A stretch of DNA of 64,000 bases from Vibrio breoganii (GTDB taxonomy: Bacteria; Pseudomonadota; Gammaproteobacteria; Enterobacterales; Vibrionaceae): positions 1,240,001 to 1,304,000 of the forward strand of contig NZ_CP016178.1 of NCBI RefSeq assembly GCF_001677275.1, given 5' to 3'. The notes beneath the pieces were generated by a model that saw nothing but the letters and a program-made list of their open reading frames with translations, was not told where the DNA came from and did no database searches. A program made the translations under genes and the position numbers. Within the stretch, counting starts at the first letter, position 1. Every line of letters starts with the position of its first letter. Below, piece by piece: positions 17,445 to 27,646 of the stretch.

Positions 17445-20400
17445 TTAGCTATCGGTTAGCTGCACTATGGTCGCTAGGTTATCAGTCAACTCGGTAGCTG
17501 ATATCCCTTGCAGTTCAATAGTGAAAGACTCTTCGCCCTTTTCCACTGTGATGAATGATTGGGTATTGTCGCCGGTTATAGTGCCTTCTAGTTGGGTTAG
17601 TAACGCATCCAACTCCAAAGGCTCTGAGATATCGGTAAACAACTCACTAAGATCCAACTTATCACCTTCTGCAATTGAGAAGTCGATGATAGTGTCGGTT
17701 TCATTGAATACTCTCAGGTCTGATGGCGTCCATTCAAATGTATCGGCACCTAGACCACCAGTCATGATATCTTCACCCATACCGCCAATTAACGTGTCAT
17801 CACCCGTACCACCGAGCAGTAAATCATCGCCAGAACCGCCGGTTAAGATGTCATTGCCACCTTGTCCGAATAGAATGTCATTGCCTGAACCTCCATCAAG
17901 AGCGTCATCTTTGTGAGAATCCAGAGATTGGTCAAACTCCTCAATATTTGCAGAGATATAGTCGAACATATCTTTTGCTTCAACGTCAGTTTGGAAAGCG
18001 CCAGTTTGCTCTGCTACATATTGCTGAATGGCCGAAACACCTTGGCCTTCTATGCCAGCAAAAGACACTGTATCACCAAACAAGATATCAACTCCGTCAC
18101 CAGAATTAATAGTATCGGAGCCAGGATCTAGAGATGTTGCCTTTCCTAGGATGGCATCTTTAAGATCATCTACATCAACGTTGGCATCTACCTGCCCAAA
18201 ACTATCAAACTTAAGCAATGTTGCTTGGTCAACACCATCACCAAGACCAATAGCCTCGACCGCTGAAATTGCAGCCAAGATAGCAAAGTAATGCTGACCT
18301 TGTTTCACTACCTCGGTGTTGTCGCTCCAGTTATCCTGGAATACAAACTTCTTACCATTGCTGTGTAGGCTAAGATAACCAACCGTCTCACCAGTATAAG
18401 GTGACACAACATTGACTTGGTCATTTTCGATAGAAGACTCGATGACAACCCGTCCATTCCAACTCACTTCCTGACCAAGTACAAAATTGTCGGGCAAGAT
18501 ATCAGCTAGAGAATCCACTTCCTTACTATCTTGATCGTAACCTATTAAGAACTCAGTAAGCGAAGCATTCTTAAGGCTCGTCGCCCTTGTTGGCTCACCA
18601 TCGGTAATGAAGAAGGTTTGATTGGTCGCTTCGTTACCCGCCAATGCTAACGATTCAAACCACTCAATCGCAGTTTCAAATCCCGCCTCATAGTTAGTTG
18701 ATGATTCCGCATTAAGTGCTCCAACTTTCGCCGCAAATTCATCTTTAGCGTCTTGTGCTGAAGTCTCAGACAGATCGATAGACACAACTTGTGCCGCACC
18801 AGTTGCAAACTCAGACAGCATCACATTAACCTTGCCAGAGTTGTCTTCCTTAGCAACGTCCACTATCTCATTGAATGCGGCAATTATCTGAGCTTTCGCC
18901 TCATCAATAACACCTCCCATGCTTCCCGAAGTGTCTAAAACAAAGGCTATGTTGTAGTTTTCACCAGCGACAACTTGGAAGTCTTGCACATCGCCAACGA
19001 TTAATTCGTTAGCCTCTGTTCCTTCAATGTTGTCGGCACCATAAGACGCGGTTTGAACTTTATATTCTGAGCTCTCGATAATAAGAGGTAGCGTTGCGCT
19101 AGATGAAGCTGTTTCGCCTGTGCTCGTTTCTGTAGCGATTGCTGTGAATACTACATCGTAGTCTCCAGCCTCTGTTACGTTAGCTTTAAGCGTTGCAATA
19201 TCAAGGCCTGTAATATCCACCTTACCATTTGCATCAACAACGACTTCATTGCCGTTGGTGTCTTTGATAATTGTGCCTTCAGGAAGACCTTCTAAGGTGA
19301 GGGTTAGCGTCTCACTGCCATCAGTATCCGTAAGGCCCGCACTCAAATCCCATAAGTCTACAAACTCACCCTCTACACCCTTAGCATCTGAAGATTCAAG
19401 GATTAGATTATCGACGATGGCACCATAACTATTAGCATCTGTCGATTGGAGGATTAATCGGTAATCCCCCTCTTGATCAGACGGTAAGGTCACCTGAATG
19501 TTTCGCTCCCAAGAATTATCCATGGGACTGAACTCATACAAGGTTATGGCTTCATCCATAACTGGATTGCCTTGATCATCCAGTCTTACCCAAAGGACAT
19601 TTAGGTCACTATCGCCATTTTCCCAACGACGCGCGGCTGCATCAAAAGTGAAGCTATAGTAACGACCCTCTTCTACCGAAATATCGGTATAAATCGAGTT
19701 GTCGCCATTATCAGCTTCAACTTCCAAAACAAGGTTACTATCACTAGCCCCAGATCGGTAGGTAGACTCTCTACCAATCTCAACCTTATTGTCATCGTTC
19801 GCATACCAAGTGCCTAGGGTGTTATTACCCAGCACTTCACTCACATCAATATCCGAACTCCAAGACTTGCCATTAGGTAATACAGTATCTTGGAAGTTGA
19901 TTGATGCTTCCGTTCTTTCTTGAAGAACCAACAGGTCAGGTTTATCAACTTCAGGGGTAATATCAATCGTAATTGAAGCCTCAGAGCTCTCAGAGTTACC
20001 ATCGCTTACTGCAAAATCAAACTGGGCATAGTTTGGTTTTTGATCACCAAACCCTGAATCTGAAAAACCATCGTACCCAGACTCGTTAGCATCAGGAATA
20101 AACCTTAGGCTACCTGCGTCAATGTCAGCTTTTGATATAGAGTCATTAACACTCGCTTCCTGCCAAGCACCATTAACGAACACTTCCAGTGTACCATCAG
20201 CAGGTAATGTTTTGATGACCACTGATAGGTCTGCATCAGCGGTATCAATGTCGTCTGCGTTGAACTGATCCCAGTTGAAAATAATCGCGGTGTCTTCGGT
20301 TCCTGTGATTGAGTTGTCAGAGGCAGTTGGAGAGTCGTCGAAGCGATTCACTATAGAAGTATCAGTATGATCAGTTATGTACTTACCATCATTGGCTTGT

Positions 20401-23400
20401 ACAGTAATATCCAGCTCAGTTAGGTTGAGCTGATCATTATTAATAGCCACGACACCGTCAGCAGTAAGCCTTACGTTGTTTCCATCTAGTACAAAGTAAT
20501 TGTTACTGTTGTTCAATAGTGCGTAGGTCAGCGTATCCCCGTCAGCATCTGAGGCAGTGAAACTCGCAATGACCATATTCTCACTAACAGCATCTTCAGT
20601 AACATCAATTGCAGTGACCGTTATCTCTGGCGCGTTGTCTTTAATACGTGTGATGCCTGAAGTATCGGTGCTATCTGACTGGTAAATGCCGTCGTCCGCT
20701 TGAACGGTGATGTCCAATGACTCTAGTTCTAGCTCATCGTTGTTGATGGCTGCTACGCCTTTGTCTGTCAGAACCACATTGGTACCGTCTAGGACAAAGT
20801 AACCCTCGTCATTGTTCAGAAGCGTGTACGTCAACTCATCGCCATCCGCATCCGAAGCCACGAAGGTCGCAATGACGGTGGTGTTCGATACTGACTCTTC
20901 AGTGACATCTTTTGCTGTTACCGTGATTTCTGGAGCGTTGTCGCTAATGCGCGTAATGTCTGAGGTATCGGTGTGGTCTGATTGATAAGTACCATCATCG
21001 GCTTGAACGGTGATGTCCAACGACTCTAGATCTAGCTGATCGTTGTTGATGGCTGCGACACCGGCGTCCGTTAGAACCACAGTGGTACCGTCTAGGACAA
21101 AGTAACCCTCGTCATTGTTCAGAAGCGTGTACGTCAGCTCATCGCCATCAGCATCTGTTGCCACAAAGGTCGCAATGACTGTGGTGTTAGATACTGACTC
21201 TTCTGTCACATCAACAGCAGTGACTGTGATTTCCGGTGCATTATCGTTCACACGAGTAATGTCTGAGGTATCGGTGTGGTCTGATTGATAAGTACCATCA
21301 TCGGCTTGAACCGTGATGTCCAACGACTCTAGATCTAGCTGATCATTGTTGATGGCTGCGACACCCGCATCCGTTAGAACAACGTTAGTGCCATCCAGTA
21401 CGAAGTAACCCTCGTCATTGTTCAGAAGCGTGTAAATTAACTCGTCGCCATCGGCATCTGAAGCCTCGAAGGTCGCGATGACGGTGGTATTAGATACTGA
21501 CTCTTCAGTGACATCCTTCGCTGTTACAGTGATTTCCGGTGCGTTGTCATTAACGCGCGTAATGTCTGAGGTATCAGTGTGGTCTGATTGATAAGTGCCG
21601 TCATCCGCTTGCACCGTGATATCCAACGACTTCAGGTCTAGCTTATCATTGTTGATGGCTGCAACACCTGCATCGGTCAGAACCACATTGGTGCCGTCCA
21701 GTACGAAATAACCGTCATCGTTGTTTAATAACGAGTAAGTCAGATCATCGCCATCGACGTCCGAAGCCTCGAACGTTGCTATCACTGTAGTGTTCAATAC
21801 TGACTCTTCCTCTACATCCTTCGCCGTTACTGTGATTTCTGGAGCATTATCGTTCACACGAGTGATATCAGAGGTATCGGTGTGGTCTGATTGATAAGTA
21901 CCATCATCCGCCTGAACCGTGATGTCCAGCGACTCTAGATCTAGCTCATCATTGTTGATGGCTGCCACACCGGCGTCCGTTAGAACGACGTTGGTGCCAT
22001 CCAGTACGAAGTAACCTGCATCGTTGTTCAGAAGCGTGTAAGTTAACTCATCACCATCGGCATCTGTTGCCACGAAGGTCGCAATGACGGTGGTATTAGA
22101 TACTGACTCTTCAGTGACATCCTTCGCTGTTACCGTGATTTCCGGTGCGTTGTCATTAACGCGCGTAATGTCTGCAGTGTCAGTACTGTCGGATTGGTAA
22201 GTACCATCATCCGCCTGAACCGTGATGTCCAACGACTCTAGATCTAGCTCATCATTATTGATAGCGGCCACACCGGCGTCCGTTAGTACGACGTTGGTGC
22301 CATCTAGGACAAAGTAACCGTTATCGTTATTTAGTAGCGAGTAAGTCAGCTCATCGCCATCCGCATCCGAAGCCACGAACGTCGCGATGACGGTGGTGTT
22401 AGTGACTGACTCTTCCTCTATGTCCTTCGCCGTTACAGTGATTTCCGGTGCGTTGTCATTAACGCGCGCAATGTTTGAGGTATCGGTGTGGTCTGATTGA
22501 TAAGTGCCGTCGTCCGCTTGAACGGTGATGTCCAATGACTCTAGATCTAGCTCATCGTTGTTGATGGCTGCGACACCTACATCGGTCAGAACCACATTAG
22601 TACCGTCTAGGACAAAGTAGCCATTATCGTTATTTAATAGCGTGTAAGTGAGCTCATCACCGTCGGCATCTGTTGCCACGAACGTCGCAATGACGGTGGT
22701 GTTCGATACTGACTCTTCCTCTATGTCCTTCGCCGTTACTGTGATTTCTGGAGCGTTGTCGTTTACACGCGTAATGTCTGAGGTATCGGTGCTGTCAGAT
22801 TGGTAAGTGCCGTCGTCTGCTTGAACGGTGATGTCCAATGACTCTAGATCTAGCTCATCGTTGTTGATGGCGGCCACACCTGCATCGGTCAGAACCACAT
22901 TAGTACCGTCTAGGACAAAGTAGCCATTATCGTTATTTAATAGCGTGTAAGTCAGATCGTCGCCATCCGCATCTGTTGCCACGAACGTCGCAATGACGGT
23001 GGTGTTCGATACTGACTCTTCCTCTACATCCTTCGCCGTTACTGTGATTTCTGGAGCATTGTCGTTTACACGCGTAATGTCTGAGGTATCAGTGTGGTCT
23101 GATTGGTGAGTGCCGTCGTCCGCTTGAACCGTGATGTCCAACGACTCTAGATCTAGCTCATCGTTGTTGATGGCCGCAACACCCGCATCCGTTAGAACTA
23201 CATTGGTGCCGTCCAGTACGAAGTAGCCATTATCGTTATTTAATAGCGTGTACGTCAGATCATCGCCATCCGCATCTGTTGCCACGAACGTCGCAATGAC
23301 GGTGGTGTTCGATACTGACTCTTCCTCTACATCCTTCGCCGTTACTGTGATTTCTGGAGCGTTGTCGTTTACACGCGTAATGTCTGAGGTATCGGTGTGG

Positions 23401-26243
23401 TCTGATTGATAAGTGCCGTCGTCCGCTTGAACCGTGATGTCCAACGACTCTAGATCTAGCTCATCGTTGTTGATGGCGGCAACACCTGCATCCGTTAGAA
23501 CGACGTTGGTGCCATCCAGTACGAAGTAACCTGCATCGTTGTTCAAAAGCGTGTACGTCAGATCATCACCGTCCGCATCCGAAGCCACGAAGGTTGCAAT
23601 GACAGTGGTGTTCGATACTGATTCTTCGGTCACATCCTTCGCCGTTACCGTGATTTCCGGTGCGTTGTCGTTCACGCGCGCAATGTTTGAGGTATCGGTG
23701 TGGTCTGATTGATAAGTGCCGTCGTCCGCTTGAACGGTGATGTCCAATGACTCTAGATCTAGCTGATCGTTGTTGATGGCTGCGACACCCGCATCCGTTA
23801 GAACGACGTTGGTGCCATCCAGTACGAAGTAACCTGCATCGTTGTTTAAAAGCGTGTACGTCAGCTCATCGCCGTCCGCATCCGAAGCCACGAACGTCGC
23901 GATGACGGTGCTGTTTGATACTGACTCTTCCTCTACATCCTTCGCCGTTACTGTGATTTCTGGAACGTTGTCGTTAATGCGCGTAATGTCTAAGGTATCG
24001 GTGTGGTCTGATTGATAAGTGCCGTCGTCCGCCTGAACCGTGATGTCCAGCGACTCTAGATCTAGCTCATCGTTGTTGATGGCTGCAACACCCGCATCCG
24101 TTAGAACCACATTGGTACCGTCCAGTACGAAGTAGCCATTATCGTTATTTAATAGCGTGTACGTCAGATCATCGCCATCCGCATCTGTTGCCACGAACGT
24201 CGCAATGACGGTGGTGTTCGATACTGACTCTTCCTCTACATCCTTCGCCGTTACCGTAATCTCAGGCGCGTTATCGTTCACACGAGTGATATCAGAGGTA
24301 TCAGTGTGGTCTGATTGGTGAGTGCCGTCGTCTGCTTGAACGGTGATGTCCAATGACTCTAGATCTAGCTGATCGTTGTTGATGGCTGCGACACCTACAT
24401 CGGTCAGAACCACATTAGTACCGTCTAGGACAAAGTAGCCATTATCGTTATTCAGAAGCGTGTAAGTCAGATCATCGCCATCAGCATCTGTTGCCATGAA
24501 GGTCGCAATGACGGTGGTGTTAGATACTGACTCTTCTGTCACATCAACAGCAGTGACTGTGATTTCCGGTGCGTTGTCGTTCACACGAGTGATATCAGAG
24601 GTATCAGTGTGGTCTGATTGGTAAGTGCCATCGTCCGCTTGAACCGTGATGTCCAATGACTCTAGATCTAGCTCATCGTTGTTGATAGCGGCCACACCTA
24701 CATCGGTCAGTACCACATTGGTGCCATCTAGGACAAAGTAACCGTCATCGTTGTTTAATAACGAGTAAGTCAGATCATCACCGTCGGCATCTGTTGCCAC
24801 GAACGTCGCGATGACCGTGGTGTTCGATACTGACTCTTCCTCTACATCCTTCGCCGTTACTGTGATTTCTGGAGCGTTGTCGTTAATGCGCGTGATGTCT
24901 GAAGTATCGGTGCTTTCTGATTGATAAGTACCATCATCGGCTTGCACAGTGATGTCCAGAGACTCTAGATCTAGCTCATCATTATTGATGGCCGCAACAC
25001 CCGCATCCGTTAGAACGACGTTGGTGCCATCCAGTACGAAGTAGCCATTATCGTTATTCAGAAGCGAGTAAGTTAGATCGTCGCCATCGGCATCTGTTGC
25101 CACGAACGTCGCAATCACTGTAGTGTTCGATACCGATTCTTCCGTCACATCAACAGCAGTGACTGTGATTTCTGGCGCATCGTTTTGCGGCTCAACCGTC
25201 ACCACTACTTCTGCAGAAGACTCCAATCCATCTTCGTCTTTGATGACATAAATAATCTTCACTTCGCCATTAAAATCTTCCGCAGGCGTAAACTCAACTT
25301 TGCCGTCGACAATCTCAACCGTGCCTTGTGATGGGTCGGCTAATGTGACGTCTTCCAGAGTAATTTCATCGCCATCGATGTCTGAGTCATTCTCAAGTAC
25401 ATCGATAACAACAGGTGTGTCTTCTTGGATTGATATGACGTCGTCGACTGCGTTCGGTGCATCATTGACCGGTACAACAACGACAACGGCAGTTGCGCTA
25501 TCTTCGTTGCCACTGCCATCTTTGATGGTGTATTCGATTTCAGCTTCGCCATTGAAATCTTTGGCTGGCTTGAAGTAGTAGCTGCCATCTGGATTTTGGT
25601 GAACAGTACCTTGGTCTGCGGGTACGGAAATATCGACGATCTCTATATCATCAGGATTAATAAAATCGTTTTCTAATAAATCTAGGGTGACGTTCTGGTC
25701 TTCTAGTGTTTCTAAAAGGTCATCAACCGCGGTAGGAATAACAATTTTATCATTTTGAGAGTCAGATTCGGAATCGCTGCTTGGCGGTAGGATAGTGTTA
25801 GCATCACTGACGAACTGTGTGATGGCACTTTCTTGTTCTTCGGTGAATAGATAGCTTGAAAAGCCTTCAGTATCAAAAGTAGTTTGCGCAATAGTTTCAG
25901 CATTATCACGATCAACAGCGCCTGTTGCTGTTAGGCTTGAGCCCGATGGGTCACCTGAGCTTGGTTCTGAGCCTTCCAATTGAGAAGGATCATCGCCTTG
26001 TTTAACATTATTGATGACGTTTTCGGCATCAATATTGTTCAGCGCACCGTCTTTAGCCTGAGATATCTTTAGTTGACTAACGAGATCCTCGGAAACCGTA
26101 ACGGCATTGTCACCAACAGAAAGGACAACCTCTCCATTTTGCGGAGTATACCCTTCCGATGCCAACTTTAAATTACCATTCGCGTCGATAACTAACCACG
26201 CGTCTCCAAGAATCACTTCTTGAGCAAATGAGATACTATCCAT
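17445..26243 (-). CDS. Giant LapA/RTX-type secreted adhesin with 16 tandem 101-residue repeats
   Basis: The 2932-residue acidic surface protein starts behind GGGAGAAG. Domains in order: an N-terminal retention-module-like segment (1-165; MDSISFAQEVILGDAWLVID) and two cadherin/VCBS-like domains (about 170-355; AxDDxxxxxED, DxDGDEITLEDV). Sixteen 101-residue cadherin-like repeats follow (about 357-1973), each with DADGDxLTYxLLNN. Next come a further VCBS-like domain, a carbohydrate-binding-like region (about 2115-2240), and a von Willebrand A domain with the DTSGS metal site (about 2425-2610). Six RTX nonapeptides (about 2780-2834; GGSGNDILF type) and a C-terminal type I secretion signal end the protein. 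It has no Sec signal, which fits type I export and cell-surface adhesion. TATG at 105-108 resembles the LapA protease site. No secretion or LapD/G gene is in the window. Confidence 0.92.
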   Translation of the reverse strand: MDSISFAQEVILGDAWLVIDANGNLKLASEGYTPQNGEVVLSVGDNAVTVSEDLVSQLKISQAKDGALNNIDAENVINNVKQGDDPSQLEGSEPSSGDPSGSSLTATGAVDRDNAETIAQTTFDTEGFSSYLFTEEQESAITQFVSDANTILPPSSDSESDSQNDKIVIPTAVDDLLETLEDQNVTLDLLENDFINPDDIEIVDISVPADQGTVHQNPDGSYYFKPAKDFNGEAEIEYTIKDGSGNEDSATAVVVVVPVNDAPNAVDDVISIQEDTPVVIDVLENDSDIDGDEITLEDVTLADPSQGTVEIVDGKVEFTPAEDFNGEVKIIYVIKDEDGLESSAEVVVTVEPQNDAPEITVTAVDVTEESVSNTTVIATFVATDADGDDLTYSLLNNDNGYFVLDGTNVVLTDAGVAAINNDELDLESLDITVQADDGTYQSESTDTSDITRINDNAPEITVTAKDVEEESVSNTTVIATFVATDADGDDLTYSLLNNDDGYFVLDGTNVVLTDVGVAAINNDELDLESLDITVQADDGTYQSDHTDTSDITRVNDNAPEITVTAVDVTEESVSNTTVIATFMATDADGDDLTYTLLNNDNGYFVLDGTNVVLTDVGVAAINNDQLDLESLDITVQADDGTHQSDHTDTSDITRVNDNAPEITVTAKDVEEESVSNTTVIATFVATDADGDDLTYTLLNNDNGYFVLDGTNVVLTDAGVAAINNDELDLESLDITVQADDGTYQSDHTDTLDITRINDNVPEITVTAKDVEEESVSNSTVIATFVASDADGDELTYTLLNNDAGYFVLDGTNVVLTDAGVAAINNDQLDLESLDITVQADDGTYQSDHTDTSNIARVNDNAPEITVTAKDVTEESVSNTTVIATFVASDADGDDLTYTLLNNDAGYFVLDGTNVVLTDAGVAAINNDELDLESLDITVQADDGTYQSDHTDTSDITRVNDNAPEITVTAKDVEEESVSNTTVIATFVATDADGDDLTYTLLNNDNGYFVLDGTNVVLTDAGVAAINNDELDLESLDITVQADDGTHQSDHTDTSDITRVNDNAPEITVTAKDVEEESVSNTTVIATFVATDADGDDLTYTLLNNDNGYFVLDGTNVVLTDAGVAAINNDELDLESLDITVQADDGTYQSDSTDTSDITRVNDNAPEITVTAKDIEEESVSNTTVIATFVATDADGDELTYTLLNNDNGYFVLDGTNVVLTDVGVAAINNDELDLESLDITVQADDGTYQSDHTDTSNIARVNDNAPEITVTAKDIEEESVTNTTVIATFVASDADGDELTYSLLNNDNGYFVLDGTNVVLTDAGVAAINNDELDLESLDITVQADDGTYQSDSTDTADITRVNDNAPEITVTAKDVTEESVSNTTVIATFVATDADGDELTYTLLNNDAGYFVLDGTNVVLTDAGVAAINNDELDLESLDITVQADDGTYQSDHTDTSDITRVNDNAPEITVTAKDVEEESVLNTTVIATFEASDVDGDDLTYSLLNNDDGYFVLDGTNVVLTDAGVAAINNDKLDLKSLDITVQADDGTYQSDHTDTSDITRVNDNAPEITVTAKDVTEESVSNTTVIATFEASDADGDELIYTLLNNDEGYFVLDGTNVVLTDAGVAAINNDQLDLESLDITVQADDGTYQSDHTDTSDITRVNDNAPEITVTAVDVTEESVSNTTVIATFVATDADGDELTYTLLNNDEGYFVLDGTTVVLTDAGVAAINNDQLDLESLDITVQADDGTYQSDHTDTSDITRISDNAPEITVTAKDVTEESVSNTTVIATFVASDADGDELTYTLLNNDEGYFVLDGTNVVLTDKGVAAINNDELELESLDITVQADDGIYQSDSTDTSGITRIKDNAPEITVTAIDVTEDAVSENMVIASFTASDADGDTLTYALLNNSNNYFVLDGNNVRLTADGVVAINNDQLNLTELDITVQANDGKYITDHTDTSIVNRFDDSPTASDNSITGTEDTAIIFNWDQFNADDIDTADADLSVVIKTLPADGTLEVFVNGAWQEASVNDSISKADIDAGSLRFIPDANESGYDGFSDSGFGDQKPNYAQFDFAVSDGNSESSEASITIDITPEVDKPDLLVLQERTEASINFQDTVLPNGKSWSSDIDVSEVLGNNTLGTWYANDDNKVEIGRESTYRSGASDSNLVLEVEADNGDNSIYTDISVEEGRYYSFTFDAAARRWENGDSDLNVLWVRLDDQGNPVMDEAITLYEFSPMDNSWERNIQVTLPSDQEGDYRLILQSTDANSYGAIVDNLILESSDAKGVEGEFVDLWDLSAGLTDTDGSETLTLTLEGLPEGTIIKDTNGNEVVVDANGKVDITGLDIATLKANVTEAGDYDVVFTAIATETSTGETASSSATLPLIIESSEYKVQTASYGADNIEGTEANELIVGDVQDFQVVAGENYNIAFVLDTSGSMGGVIDEAKAQIIAAFNEIVDVAKEDNSGKVNVMLSEFATGAAQVVSIDLSETSAQDAKDEFAAKVGALNAESSTNYEAGFETAIEWFESLALAGNEATNQTFFITDGEPTRATSLKNASLTEFLIGYDQDSKEVDSLADILPDNFVLGQEVSWNGRVVIESSIENDQVNVVSPYTGETVGYLSLHSNGKKFVFQDNWSDNTEVVKQGQHYFAILAAISAVEAIGLGDGVDQATLLKFDSFGQVDANVDVDDLKDAILGKATSLDPGSDTINSGDGVDILFGDTVSFAGIEGQGVSAIQQYVAEQTGAFQTDVEAKDMFDYISANIEEFDQSLDSHKDDALDGGSGNDILFGQGGNDILTGGSGDDLLLGGTGDDTLIGGMGEDIMTGGLGADTFEWTPSDLRVFNETDTIIDFSIAEGDKLDLSELFTDISEPLELDALLTQLEGTITGDNTQSFITVEKGEESFTIELQGISATELTDNLATIVQLTDS
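20324..25172 (-). repeat. Sixteen tandem 303-bp repeats inside the adhesin gene
   Basis: The period is exactly 303 bp (101 codons), measured from recurrences of the motif encoding EESVSNT (for example ctgactc at 20891 and 21194). Fifteen copies are near-identical. The sixteenth, at the protein's C-terminal side (about 20324-20640), is clearly diverged. Variation is concentrated at a few codons: VEE/VTE/IEE, VAT/VAS/EAS, and NDN/NDA/NDD/NDE before GYFVLDG. Confidence 0.95.
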
Positions 26244-26622
26244 GTCTTCTCCCGCTAAACTTCTTTATTAGCTTTTGTATGTATATTGTGCAGATCCTTC
26301 GCACTTGTTCGAAATTTACCATGCAGCAGTCAATAACTCTATTGTAAATTTCTATTAACAAATGATTTTTATGAAAAATGCAGCATATGTGCTAGTAGAC
26401 GCAGTGATTTATGTCAGACAAGTAATAACCGACTCATAAATCCATAATCAGAACTAATATTGCGATGTGACTTATACAGTTTTTGTTACGAGGAATTTGC
26501 ACAAAAAAATCACATGCAAGGTTTGGTGAAAGCAGATAAATGAGGGGAAAGGTTCCGAATTAGATAAGATCAAAAAAGCCAGCATCTAAAATGCTGGCTT
26601 GAGACAAATTCCGTTTTTGGTA
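26244..26622. other. AT-rich intergenic region upstream of the adhesin
   Basis: This spacer of about 380 bp holds the adhesin promoter (minus strand) and the terminator of the hibernation-factor gene. Apart from that hairpin at 26571-26600, no structure or small gene was recognised. Confidence 0.5.
26571..26600 (-). terminator. Rho-independent terminator of the hibernation-factor gene
   Basis: A perfect 10-bp stem pairs AAGCCAGCAT (26576-26585) with ATGCTGGCTT (26591-26600), with a CTAAA loop. Read on the minus strand it is followed by a run of T. Confidence 0.92.
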
Positions 26623-26979
26623 TCACACTAGTTTCATTTCTTGAATAATATCGGATGCAATTTCCGGTTTAGTACTAGTTGGCTTTTCGTGAAGATCAGA
26701 CTTTAGTTGTCCTTTACGGTTACGAAGGCCTGTTTCTAGCTTCTTAAGTGCCCCAGCAATCGCCGGATACATTACGTCATTATTTGACTTCGCTGAAACT
26801 CTTACACCTTCATAGTTGGTGAAGATCTCTACCTCGTGTTCCCCATGTTCTTTGGTGATAATGATATCGCAGCTGATTAGTTGCGGAAAATGACTTGCTA
26901 CCTTATCGAATTTCCCTTCAATCTCTTTGCGTGAATCTTCGGTAATTGATACATGATGCGTCTGAACATTTACTTTCAT
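26623..26979 (-). CDS. hpf: Ribosome hibernation promoting factor (HPF/RaiA family, short form)
   Basis: The 118-residue protein starts MKVNVQTHHVSITEDSRKEIEGKFDKV behind AAAGG and matches the HPF/YfiA beta-alpha-beta-beta-beta-alpha fold. ISCDIIITKEHGEHEVEIFTNYEGVRVSAKSNNDVMYPAIAGALKKLETGLRNRKGQ covers the conserved basic C-terminal helix that contacts 16S rRNA. It is the short form, with no long-HPF dimerisation domain. Such factors form inactive 100S or protected 70S ribosomes in stationary phase. It is monocistronic, and its genomic setting (next to an adhesin) differs from the rpoN-linked hpf, so it may be a second family member. Confidence 0.88.
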   Translation of the reverse strand: MKVNVQTHHVSITEDSRKEIEGKFDKVASHFPQLISCDIIITKEHGEHEVEIFTNYEGVRVSAKSNNDVMYPAIAGALKKLETGLRNRKGQLKSDLHEKPTSTKPEIASDIIQEMKLV

Positions 26980-27646
26980 TGATTATACCTTTCTTATCAC
27001 TCTGTAACTTAAACGTAGCAAACGACTGGCACTTCCACCAACAAAACTCCAAGACATCTGTGATTGGCTTCCCTGATATAAAATAATCTTAACTTTACCC
27101 CTTGAATATCACTTCACTAGACAGAATATGTTTGTCACCAGAGATCGCCGGTCTCTTCATTTCTATCTACTGAGCCTCAAATCACCCCCCCTGCAAAAGT
27201 GTAACAAAACATATCTCTCCTTTGATTCCCGTAAGTGATTACTTCAGAAGCGATAAGAATATCGAGCGAGTTCAAAAACGGATCACATGTCGGAATTTTT
27301 CGACTATCTTTGATTCGGTTAATGAACCGTTCAGCCCTTGTCATCGAGCAAATAGTCATACTATATAAGGGAAATCAGCCACATAGTTGACAAGAAAATA
27401 TCCGTGCTCAAACATAGAAATGAGCATCGTTTTATCGAAGCCAACCGCGAAGAAATACTTCGTAGGCTCATATAAACATTGCTATTTTTTAATCAATACT
27501 TTGCATAAGGAAACGCTAGACCTGCGGAGGGCGTCACAAAATGAACAAATTTGTGAAATGACAATCGTGATCTTTAGTTAATTGTATTACAATAAGCTTT
27601 ATAAAAATTTTATTTGTTCCCCCAAACACATTTTACGGGAGTTCGT
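26980..27646. other. Long intergenic region upstream of the alginate lyase
   Basis: This 667-bp region separates divergent hpf and the PL15 lyase and should contain both promoters and any alginate-responsive control. Short frames inside it (for example 27387-27581) have no ribosome binding site or recognisable product. No convincing palindromic operator was found by eye. Confidence 0.45.

Noticed and set aside
17467..18291. Plus-strand open frames opposite the adhesin 3' end
   Set aside because: They are antisense shadows of an acidic, Asp/Gly/Ser-rich coding region and have no start signals or domains.
27387..27581. 64-codon frame upstream of the alginate lyase
   Set aside because: No ribosome binding site, unusual composition and no recognisable feature; more likely promoter/5' UTR sequence.
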